A stretch of 53,651 bases of DNA from Halanaerobium salsuginis (GTDB taxonomy: Bacteria; Bacillota; Halanaerobiia; Halanaerobiales; Halanaerobiaceae), in contig NZ_FOTI01000020.1 in NCBI RefSeq assembly GCF_900114545.1, forward strand, positions 1-53,651, in the 5' to 3' direction. The position numbers and the translations under genes were made by a program. This document shows, in pieces, positions 47,698-53,651 of this stretch; position 1 is the first letter of the stretch, and each line of letters starts with the position of its first letter. The notes below the pieces were generated by a model. The model searched no databases. It was given only the letters and a program-made list of their open reading frames with translations, and had not been told where the DNA came from.

Positions 47698-48546
47698 ATG
47701 GAAAAAGTATTATTAGCTGGTGCAACTGGCTATCTTGGCAGTTATATTTTAAAGGAGCTGCAGGAGAGTGATTATGCTGTTAAAGTAATTGTTCGCAGTC
47801 CAGAAAAATTGCCTGTTGATATTAAAAATATTGAAGTAATTGAAGCTGAATTAACTAAGCCAGCAACTATTAAAAATTGCTGTCATGATGTTGATTATGT
47901 TATTTCTACAGTTGGTATTACAAGACAAAAAGATGATTTTTTATATATGGATGTTGATTATCAGGCTAACAAAAATTTGCTGCTTGAAGCCAGGCGGAGT
48001 CAGGTAAAGAAATTTAGCTATATTTCTGTTTTTAAAGGGCAAGAATTAAAAAATTTAAAAATGTGTGCAGCTAAAGAGCGTTTTGTAGAAGAATTAAAAA
48101 ATTCTGGGCTTGATTATTGTATCATTAGGCCAACTGGATTTTTTTCTGATATGGCAGATTTTTTTAAAATGGCAAGTAAAGGGAGAATTTATTTATTTGG
48201 TGATGGTAAGTTTAAATCTAATCCAATTCATGGTCAAGATTTAGCACCACTTTGTGTGTTGTCTTTGCAGCAAAAAGAGCAGGAAATAATTATTGGTGGA
48301 CCTGATATATTGACTCAAAATGAAATTGCCCGGCTAGCCTATAATGCTCTGAATAAGGAAATTAAAATAACTCATTTGCCAGACTTTTTAAGAAAGTTTA
48401 GTTTGTTTTTAGTAAGAACATTTACTTCAGAAAAATTTTATGGTCCAGTTGAGTTTTTCTTGACTGTACTGGCAATGGATATGGTAGCTCCTAAAAGAGG
48501 AGAAAAACATCTTAAAGATTTTTATGATGAATTGGCACAGAAATAA
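47698..48546 (+). CDS. NmrA-like SDR-family NAD(P)-binding protein
   Basis: A 282-residue atypical SDR. LLAGATGYLGSYILKEL near residue 5 is the dinucleotide loop; VDYVISTVGITRQKDD and CIIRPTGFFSDMADFF are typical of the NmrA/YbjT group. The catalytic Tyr-Lys pair of classical SDRs is not evident. It may be a redox sensor or a chaperone-like subunit. It follows alkD by 27 bases and is the last ordinary chromosomal gene before the cassette array. Confidence 0.85.
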   Translation: MEKVLLAGATGYLGSYILKELQESDYAVKVIVRSPEKLPVDIKNIEVIEAELTKPATIKNCCHDVDYVISTVGITRQKDDFLYMDVDYQANKNLLLEARRSQVKKFSYISVFKGQELKNLKMCAAKERFVEELKNSGLDYCIIRPTGFFSDMADFFKMASKGRIYLFGDGKFKSNPIHGQDLAPLCVLSLQQKEQEIIIGGPDILTQNEIARLAYNALNKEIKITHLPDFLRKFSLFLVRTFTSEKFYGPVEFFLTVLAMDMVAPKRGEKHLKDFYDELAQK

Positions 48547-48777
48547 TGGTAGTTTAAATTGGAATATGGATATTTTTAAAAAAATAATTATTTATAAAAA
48601 CTTCTTATTAATCTGAATATAGGGAGTTTTTAATAATTATGCAAAGGATAATTATTACTTTTCTTGAATATTTATTATATTGTTTATTTTTATATTTATA
48701 TATGATGTTAATGAAATAAAGTTCGTTAAGATCTTTATTTTTAAGGGATTAATGAAAGTTAGTTCATGAATAAGTGA
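48547..48777 (+). other. AT-rich left flank of the cassette array
   Basis: This 231-base stretch has no gene on either strand. If the array has an attI and a cassette promoter they should lie here. I see TTGTTT (48680-48685) with TATGAT 15 bases on, a poor promoter, and no reverse-facing integrase gene. There is no AATCCC-AGTAAC block as seen before the other junctions, so it is not an attC. Confidence 0.5.
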
Positions 48778-48787
48778 GTTATGTGAA
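48778..48787 (+). other. Left array junction, attI-like core GTTATGT
   Basis: GTTATGTGAA matches the core type GTTRRRY used by integron integrases. Its reverse complement, TTCACATAAC, recurs exactly at 49772-49781 as the inverse core of the first attC. The crossover would fall between G48778 and T48779. Confidence 0.65.
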
Positions 48788-48811
48788 ATTGAAATAAAGG
48801 TGGTAAGAATA

Positions 48812-49744
48812 ATGAGTAAATTAGAAAAAAAATATAATAAATATTTCTCTGGTTTATATCAAATTAATAAGTTAAATAACAAAAAAGAGAAGATTTATCA
48901 TTATACAAATATAAATGCTATAAATAGTATTCTAGAAAATAAAAAATTATGGTTAACAAAGGCTGACTATATGAATGATAAACAAGAATACATTTATGCT
49001 ATAGAGAAAATCAAGAAATTATGTTATGAAAACTTTAGATTTAATGGTAAATGTATGAATAAAATATTCGATTATATAGTAAAACCAAATCAATTTGAAT
49101 ATGGTTCATTTATTATATCTTTTTCAAAAGATTATGATTCGTTACCTTTATGGTCTTATTATTCAAATATGGAAGGTTATAATATTGGATTTATTTCAAC
49201 TGATTTATTTTCGCTAACCAAAAAATCAGTTGAAGTTTTATTTAATCAAAATATTGGTAGATCAGATGCAAAAATAGGAAAAGATTTTAACATCATAATT
49301 GATGATGTCATTTATGATGAGGATATGCAGAATGAGATTATTATGGAGATAATTAATCGAATGGGTAATGTATATAATGATTATAAAAATAATAATATTA
49401 GCGAATACTATACTAATAAACTATTAATAAATTTAGCAAAAACTCTACAAAAGTTTACTATTTTTTTTAAACAAGAAACTTTTAAATCAGAAAAAGAAAG
49501 TAGAATGATTGTTACTTTTGAAGACCAAAGTATTATAAAGAAAGTAATAGAACATAGAATTTCAAATGGGGCTTTAATACCCTATATTGAAATTGATTTT
49601 AATGTAATTCCAATAAACTCATTGACTATTGGACCAAGAAATTCTATTGATATCGCTGAAAAAGGTTTAAGTTCTTTTTTGTATCATCAAGGTTATAAAG
49701 ATGAAATTGAAGTAAAAAAATCAAAGATACCTTTACGATATTAG
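48812..49744 (+). CDS. DUF2971 family protein (cassette A)
   Basis: A 310-residue protein of DUF2971 type. The N-terminal KIYHYTNINAINSILENKKLW, then LTKADYMNDKQEYIYA, and later FIISFSKDYDSLPLWSYYSN and GYNIGF are the recognisable blocks. Function is unknown. ATG 48812 is preferred because AAAGGTGGT at 48797-48805 precedes it; GTG 48800 lies within that site. Codon use is more AT-rich and Asn-rich than in the neighbouring core genes, in keeping with transfer. The gene fills the first cassette, only 33 bases after the junction. Confidence 0.8.
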   Translation: MSKLEKKYNKYFSGLYQINKLNNKKEKIYHYTNINAINSILENKKLWLTKADYMNDKQEYIYAIEKIKKLCYENFRFNGKCMNKIFDYIVKPNQFEYGSFIISFSKDYDSLPLWSYYSNMEGYNIGFISTDLFSLTKKSVEVLFNQNIGRSDAKIGKDFNIIIDDVIYDEDMQNEIIMEIINRMGNVYNDYKNNNISEYYTNKLLINLAKTLQKFTIFFKQETFKSEKESRMIVTFEDQSIIKKVIEHRISNGALIPYIEIDFNVIPINSLTIGPRNSIDIAEKGLSSFLYHQGYKDEIEVKKSKIPLRY

Positions 49745-49774
49745 TGAATTATTAAGTTAAAATATTTCAACTTC

Positions 49775-49957
49775 ACATAACAGAGCATTGGCGCTGACTA
49801 AGCTTGTAGCTAAGCTGTAAAACGGCCGTCGCCCCTCGGGACATGACTTTTGTCACATCTCTTGCAGCTGCTTAAGCTGAAAATGTTGAGGGAAGGCAAG
49901 AGATGCGCCAACCTAAAGACCAGGACAGCCACGTCGCAAATGCTCAGGACGTTATGT
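49775..49957 (+). repeat. attC-1 (183 bases), ends cassette A
   Basis: Inverse core ACATAAC 49775-49781 and core GTTATGT 49951-49957 are exact complements. Inside them, GAGCATT pairs with AATGCTC, and GGCGC with GCGCC. L' is separated from the core by AGGAC. The central part is longer than in the other sites and holds further stems (AGCTTGTAGCTAAGCTG region with CAGCTGCTTAAGCTG). R'' to L'' spacing is one base, L' to R' five. Confidence 0.8.
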
Positions 49958-49997
49958 GCAATATGCTGCAGTTTCCTAGTATTCTTGCTGGGGTATA

Positions 49998-50042
49998 AGT
50001 CAAAAAAGCAGGCACCTCCTTGGACCTCCTACTTTTTTGACT
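49998..50042 (+). other. Stem-loop at the start of cassette B
   Basis: AGTCAAAAAAG and CTTTTTTGACT form an 11-bp stem. The loop carries CCTCCTTGGACCTCC (50015-50029), a motif repeated with one change at 50993-51007. The loop's ACCTCC is complementary to the GGAGGT ribosome site of the methyltransferase gene (near 50111). The T6 in the right arm could also act in termination. Confidence 0.6.
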
Positions 50043-50121
50043 AAGGAAATATACTAATAAATAATCGATATAAATTTTACATGATATTTTTTAAATTAAT
50101 GTTTTTAGTGGAGGTTAGTAA

Positions 50122-50919
50122 ATGAGTAAAAATATAGATTTGCGGACTACTTTCAACAAAGTAACAACACTTTATGATTCAGTTAGACCACATTACCCTG
50201 AACAACTTTTTGATAATTTAATAGAAACTGCTCAGTTACAAAAAGATGCTAAACTTTTAGAGATTGGTCCTGGAACTGGCCAGGCAACCAAACCTTTCGT
50301 TAAACGAGGATTTAATATTACTGCAGTTGAACTAGGGAATGATCTTGCAGACTTTGTTCGAAAAAAGTTTGCAGATAACAATAATTTCAAGGTTATTACA
50401 GGAGCTTTTGAAAATATTGATCTAAAAGATAAATCTTTTGATTTAATCTATTCTGCAACTGCTTTTCACTGGATAAAATCAGAGATTAAATTTAGTAAAC
50501 CATATGAGATATTAAAAAAGGGTGGTCATTTAGCAATTATTCATACTAATCATGTTTCAAAAGAGAAAGAAGATAAATTTTTTTATGCTTGTCAGCCTAT
50601 TTATAAAAAATATAAACCCGGTGGAAAATATAATGACAAATTAAAACCAATATTAGAAAAAGAACTTAAACCAAAAGAATATGATAATAATTTTTTTGAA
50701 CAAGTACTTTTTGAAACATATCCTGTTGATATCAGTTATTCTGCTGATGAGTATATTAAGTTATTAAATACATATTCACCAACACTATCAATGGAAACAG
50801 AGCAACGAAATAAGTTTTTAAATGAGATTAAAGAACTAATAAATAATAAATTTGATGGAAATATAGAAAAGAATTTTGCAATGAGCTTAACTATTTTAAG
50901 AAAAAAAGATAGTCAATGA
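50122..50919 (+). CDS. Class I SAM-dependent methyltransferase (cassette B)
   Basis: A 265-residue methyltransferase. Motif I is KLLEIGPGTGQATKPF near 45-60, the acidic end of strand 2 is ITAVELGNDLADFV, and ITGAFENIDLKDKSFDLIYSATAFHW near 94-119 gives motifs II-III and the post-motif. KPYEILKKGGHLAII follows. The substrate is unknown; the form is like small-molecule methyltransferases of the UbiE/Trans-aconitate type. TGGAGG precedes ATG 50122. It is the only gene of its cassette. Confidence 0.88.
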   Translation: MSKNIDLRTTFNKVTTLYDSVRPHYPEQLFDNLIETAQLQKDAKLLEIGPGTGQATKPFVKRGFNITAVELGNDLADFVRKKFADNNNFKVITGAFENIDLKDKSFDLIYSATAFHWIKSEIKFSKPYEILKKGGHLAIIHTNHVSKEKEDKFFYACQPIYKKYKPGGKYNDKLKPILEKELKPKEYDNNFFEQVLFETYPVDISYSADEYIKLLNTYSPTLSMETEQRNKFLNEIKELINNKFDGNIEKNFAMSLTILRKKDSQ

Positions 50920-50975
50920 AGTTGTTAAAGCATTAATCAAATATAAAAAGATAAGAGTAGTAAATATGCTTAACC

Positions 50976-51019
50976 GCAGGACAGATTGGGTCCCTCCTCG
51001 GACCTCCCAATCTGCCTGC
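50976..51019 (+). other. Strong stem-loop at the end of cassette B
   Basis: GCAGG-A-CAGATTGGG pairs with CCCAATCTG-CCTGC (14 pairs, one bulged A). The loop holds CCTCCTCGGACCTCC, the second copy of the motif seen at the cassette start. No T-run follows. It lies 15 bases before attC-2. Confidence 0.65.
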
Positions 51020-51034
51020 TAGGCAGCATACAGC

Positions 51035-51166
51035 ACATAACATGGGATTGGCGTCATGCCTTCTGTCATAAAGCTTGCAGGTTAACTAATTACGGATACG
51101 AAAAAGCAAGCTTTACGCCAGTTCCTGCGGAATCAGGCACGAGCGCAAATCCCAGTAACGTTATCC
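51035..51166 (+). repeat. attC-2 (132 bases), ends cassette B
   Basis: Inverse core ACATAAC 51035-51041, then AT and GGGATT-G-GCG; on the other side CGC-A-AATCCC, then AGTAAC and core GTTATCC 51160-51166. Inner stems include AAAGCTTGC with GCAAGCTTT. The inverse core with its upstream flank (GCAGCATACAGCACATAAC) is complementary, bar two positions, to the cassette start at 49951. Confidence 0.85.
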
Positions 51167-51198
51167 GAAATAACTATAACCAAGAGAGGAGTTAAAAA

Positions 51199-52755
51199 GT
51201 GTATATTAAAGAAATAGCTATATCAGGTTATAAAACTTTAGTAGATTTTAAATTTGAAGAGATACAAGAAGGTTTAAATATATTAGTTGGAAAAAATAAT
51301 GTAGGAAAAAGTAATATTTTAAAGGCTCTTGAAATTTTTTTTACTCGTCAAGGTACTTTAAGAAAAGATGAGATTGCAAATTCTTTTGATTCATTTTTAA
51401 ATAATAGAGATAACATTTATATGGAAATTGTTTTTGCTAATGCTTCCAATATGTTTAATAATAATGAAAATGAGGTAAGTTTAAAAATTGATTTGAATGA
51501 AAATAATAGAAAATATATGTTAAAAAAACAAGGCAAATATATAAATATGTCTAAAAATAGCTTTTTTAAAAATAATCCAAAATATATTTATTTTGGTGAT
51601 TTAAATGAAATTAATTTTAATTCAGATGATTTGCAGCAACTATATTCTATAAATAATTCAAATGAAAGAAGAAAAATTGAAACTAATGCTTCTCAGTTTT
51701 TACAATTTATTTTAAATACAAACATTAATATTTCAATTAATATAAAAAATGATAATACCTATAGCATTGATGTAATTGATAGTTACGGAAATAGTAATTT
51801 ATTATCGAATAAAAGTTCTGGTTTACAACAATTAGTTTACTTAGGATTAGTTTTTTCTTTTAATTTATTGAAAAAACCAGAAAATATTATTTTAGGTATT
51901 GAAGAACCTGAATCTAATTTACATACTTCATTACAAAAAAGACTTTTTAAAAGAATAAGGGAGATTTCTGAAGCATATTCTATACAAATTTTTTTAACAA
52001 CACATTCTCCAATTTTTATTGATAAATTTAATCATAAATCTGTCCATCATGTTAAAAGAAATAATAAAATGCATACAAAAGTATTAAAAGAAAGTTATAG
52101 AAATAATTGGTTTGACATAAGAAAGGACTTAGGTTTAGGTGTTAACGATTCGCTATTTGTAGGAGAATTTAATTTACTTGTTGAAGGACCTACTGAAAAA
52201 ATTATATTCCCAAAAATAATAAAAATATTACATGATAAAGATTTAATTAGTTTTAGTGAAGAAGATATTAATTTGTTAAGTGCTCAGGGAGCTTCTAACT
52301 TACATTATTTTTCTAAATTAATATCTCAAATGGAATTACCAACTATTGTTTTAGTAGACAAAGATCAAGAAGGAAATAATGCAAAAGATAAAATTGAAGA
52401 AGATAATTTTTTTAACAAGTTAAGGGTTATCTCGTTAGATAAAGAAGAATATGAAGAATGTGAAATTGAAGATTTAATTAGTGATGATATATTATTAAAA
52501 AGTATAAATGAGTTATATAATAGCTCATTAAATAATGAAGATCTATTAAAAGCTCGAAAAAATGAACATCATGAAGAGGCAGGTTTAATAAAGTTTTCAA
52601 AGGCATTTAAGAAACTTGATCTAGAAAAAGATAGAGATTTATCTAAATTAAACCTTGCAACAAAAATAAAAAGCAATTTAGATGAAGAATCTGATTTAAA
52701 ATTAATTCAACAATTTTTTATAGAAATGGATAGTTTTTATAAAGAGTTTATGTAA
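51199..52755 (+). CDS. OLD-family ATPase/TOPRIM nuclease (cassette C)
   Basis: A 518-residue protein. The N-terminal ABC-type ATPase has Walker A GKNNVGKSN near 31, a signature-like SSGLQQLVYLGL near 209, Walker B ILGIEEPESNLHTS near 233 and the switch His in LTTHSPIFID near 266. The C-terminal TOPRIM domain has LLVEGPTEKIIFPKI near 325, LSAQGASNLHYF near 355 and IVLVDKDQEGN near 386. OLD nucleases act in phage exclusion and DNA repair. The start is GTG 51199 with GAGAGGAG upstream. No partner gene such as gajB is in the cassette, so it is most like a stand-alone class 1 OLD. Confidence 0.88.
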   Translation: MYIKEIAISGYKTLVDFKFEEIQEGLNILVGKNNVGKSNILKALEIFFTRQGTLRKDEIANSFDSFLNNRDNIYMEIVFANASNMFNNNENEVSLKIDLNENNRKYMLKKQGKYINMSKNSFFKNNPKYIYFGDLNEINFNSDDLQQLYSINNSNERRKIETNASQFLQFILNTNINISINIKNDNTYSIDVIDSYGNSNLLSNKSSGLQQLVYLGLVFSFNLLKKPENIILGIEEPESNLHTSLQKRLFKRIREISEAYSIQIFLTTHSPIFIDKFNHKSVHHVKRNNKMHTKVLKESYRNNWFDIRKDLGLGVNDSLFVGEFNLLVEGPTEKIIFPKIIKILHDKDLISFSEEDINLLSAQGASNLHYFSKLISQMELPTIVLVDKDQEGNNAKDKIEEDNFFNKLRVISLDKEEYEECEIEDLISDDILLKSINELYNSSLNNEDLLKARKNEHHEEAGLIKFSKAFKKLDLEKDRDLSKLNLATKIKSNLDEESDLKLIQQFFIEMDSFYKEFM

Positions 52756-52767
52756 TATAGTTACTTC

Positions 52768-52900
52768 GGATAACATGGGATTAGCGTCATGCCTTCTGTC
52801 ATAAAGCTTGCAGGCTAACCAATCACGGATATGAAAACGCAAGCTTTACGCCAGTTCCTAGCGGAACCAGGCACGAGCGCAAATCCCAGTAACGTTATAC
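52768..52900 (+). repeat. attC-3 (133 bases), ends cassette C
   Basis: Nearly identical to attC-2 internally (ATGGGATT, GCGTCATGCC, AAAGCTTGC/GCAAGCTTT, AATCCCAGTAAC), but with inverse core GGATAAC, which fits its own cassette start GTTATCC at 51160, and core GTTATAC 52894-52900. The flank before R'' (TATAGTTACTTCGGATAAC) is complementary to the cassette start over 19 bases with one mismatch. Confidence 0.87.
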
Positions 52901-53322
52901 GAAATAATAACTGAACATCGGCAAATAAGAGAAAAAGATAAAAGAAGGGTTGGATCATCGCTTACTGCTATGAACTAGCTCCTCCAAATGAAGAAAATAA
53001 TCACTGCAGATTTCAAGTGGTTTTAACAATAGACTTGGACAATTATAATTTACAAAATTATTTACATATATCAAAGAATAAATTAGTCACTGATTGATCT
53101 TCACGCACTTCGTGAAGATTTAATATAGTGCAGAATATACGAAGTACTAGCTGGTTAAGAGTTAATATCATTGTTCAGTAAGTTGAAGAAAGATAAAATA
53201 TTTTACGCAGCCAGTTATTACAGCGCATAACATGGGATTGAAGATTTCGCTTCGCTCCATCCAAATTCGTTCGGTAAGGGCGGTCGCCCTAGACCTCACG
53301 AACTTCTTAAATCCCAGTAACG
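52895..53322 (+). other. Cassette D, no evident gene, possible ncRNA or promoter cassette
   Basis: A 428-base cassette with no convincing reading frame. Homologous along its length to cassette E. Conserved parts: AACATC near the start; TTAACA (53023-53028) with TATAAT (53044-53049) 15 bases on, promoter-like; a hairpin ATCTTCACG/CGTGAAGAT at 53097-53119; and AGCTGGTTAAGA with TTCAGTAAGTTGAAG near the end. It may express a structured RNA or supply a promoter to later cassettes. Confidence 0.6.
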
Positions 53323-53328
53323 TTATAC
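53225..53328 (+). repeat. attC-4 (104 bases), ends cassette D
   Basis: Inverse core GCATAAC 53225-53231, then ATGGGATT; on the other side AATCCCAGTAAC and core GTTATAC 53322-53328. The central part differs fully from attC-2 and -3 and is shorter, with its own stems (for example GGGCGGTCGCCC). The outer parts are conserved, as in true attC families. Confidence 0.83.
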
Positions 53329-53651
53329 GCAATAATAACTAAACATCAGCTAAAAAGATAAAAGATAAGGTTTGAGCATCGCTAACTATAATTCATTAAC
53401 TTTCTCCATTAAAGAACTAATAATTAATATTTTTTATAAGGTGTTAACAATAAACTTGGGGGATTATAATTCAAAAAGTTTTTTACATATAGCAAAAAGT
53501 AAATTGGTCACTGTTAGATCTTCACGAACTTCGTGAAGACTCAATATAGTAAATGGTTAATGAATTTTTTTAGCTGGTTAAGAATTGATATCAGAATTCA
53601 GTAAGTTGAAGTTAAGTACAAATTTTAACGAGGCAAGTTATTACAGCGTAT
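53323..53651 (+). other. Cassette E, no evident gene, partial, homologous to D
   Basis: Aligns with cassette D: start TTATACGCAATAATAACT, AACATCAGC, TTAACA (53444-53449) and TATAAT (53465-53470) with the same 15-base gap, hairpin TCTTCACG/CGTGAAGA (53519-53539), AGCTGGTTAAGA and TTCAGTAAGTTGAAG. Single-base differences and small gaps are scattered. The sequence ends inside its attC. Confidence 0.6.
53630..53651 (+). repeat. Start of attC-5 (cut by window edge)
   Basis: AAGTTATTACAGCGTAT at the last bases is complementary to the start of cassette E (GTTATACGCAATAATAACT at 53322), with two mismatches if the next bases complete ATAAC. The array therefore continues. Confidence 0.7.

Larger units (their letters stand above)
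48778..53651 (+). mobile_element. Integron-type gene cassette array (continues past right edge)
   Basis: Five cassettes in one orientation: A 48779-49951, B 49952-51160, C 51161-52894, D 52895-53322, E from 53323. Each ends in an attC-like inverted repeat and starts after the G of GTTAT. For every cassette the first ~19 bases are complementary to the bases ending at its own inverse core: A and C with one mismatch, B with two (17 of 19), E with two, D with about four. The excised circle would thus form a long perfect-ended attC. No integrase is visible, so at present this is an array without a seen integrase (CALIN-like) or one whose integrase lies to the right. Confidence 0.85.

Noticed and set aside
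48547-48777. A further attC before cassette A
   Set aside because: There is no inverse core, no GGGATT or GAGCATT box, and no AATCCC-AGTAAC before GTTAT. Only the core-type junction remains.
49850-50044. 64-codon open frame
   Set aside because: It runs through the second half of attC-1 and into the stem-loop at the start of cassette B. It lacks a ribosome site and its composition follows the inverted repeat.
50986-51195. 69-codon open frame
   Set aside because: It spans attC-2 and the hairpin before it. The frame is a by-product of folded DNA with few stops, and no ribosome site precedes it.
48778-53651. REP/BIME-like dispersed palindromes or IS200-type hairpins in place of attC
   Set aside because: Such elements do not show start-to-own-arm complementarity across whole gene-sized segments. 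Here it holds for every cassette, and a cassette always changes at the same G^TT point.

Overview
The window looks like a chromosome segment of an AT-rich, anaerobic, diderm Firmicute, most like the Halanaerobiales (Halanaerobium-type). Supporting signs are the Firmicute carbon-control and division set (hprK, rapZ, yvcK, whiA), a cggR-led glycolytic operon, strong AGGAGG ribosome sites, consensus sigma-A promoters and a K+-dependent type membrane pyrophosphatase. An RND exporter sits beside a LolA-like carrier and a beta-barrel protein ending in Phe, which implies an outer membrane. The taxonomic call is inference from gene content.

Layout. 1-222: 3' remnant of a DDE transposase. 403-5961: MarR regulator, RND/MMPL protein, LolA-like protein and outer-membrane barrel, probably one envelope export unit. 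6022-9448: ferredoxin with a perfect promoter, glyA, a HAD phosphatase and a small membrane protein. 9481-16460: ROK glucokinase, hprK, a secreted glucodextranase-C-like protein, a squalene/phytoene synthase homologue, rapZ, yvcK and whiA. 16457-24100: cggR-gap-pgk-tpiA-gpmI-eno, with promoter, CggR-type operator and a strong terminator. 24426-30507: secG, hppA, thioesterase, rnr, smpB and tmRNA. 30700-34938: mechanosensitive channel, DUF503, then the minus-strand nagR-nagB pair with a NagR-type operator and a split chromate transporter. 35031-44849: secreted and membrane proteins including a 23-residue membrane peptide, an ABC-2 exporter unit, a PAS histidine kinase, an AMIN amidase, a GerMN protein, murI, rph and rdgB. 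44983-45226: tRNA-Pro, tRNA-Gly, tRNA-Arg. 45633-46025: a short CRISPR array without cas genes, with a decaying 3' end. 46132-48546: two SDR-type proteins and an AlkD-like glycosylase.

The most striking region is 48778-53651, which reads as an integron-type gene cassette array. Four complete attC-like sites (49775-49957, 51035-51166, 52768-52900, 53225-53328) and the start of a fifth separate five cassettes: a DUF2971 protein, a SAM methyltransferase, an OLD-family ATPase/TOPRIM nuclease, and two homologous cassettes without an evident gene. The decisive sign is that the first ~19 bases of each cassette are complementary to the bases ending in the inverse core box of that cassette's own attC, as expected if each entered as a circle cut at G^TT. 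The pairing extends beyond the classical 7-base core, and each pair has an A opposite C at position 11. No integrase gene is in the window. The left junction at 48778 is not an attC and abuts ordinary chromosomal genes; the array runs off the right edge. Integrons in this kind of bacterium are, to my knowledge, rare or undescribed.
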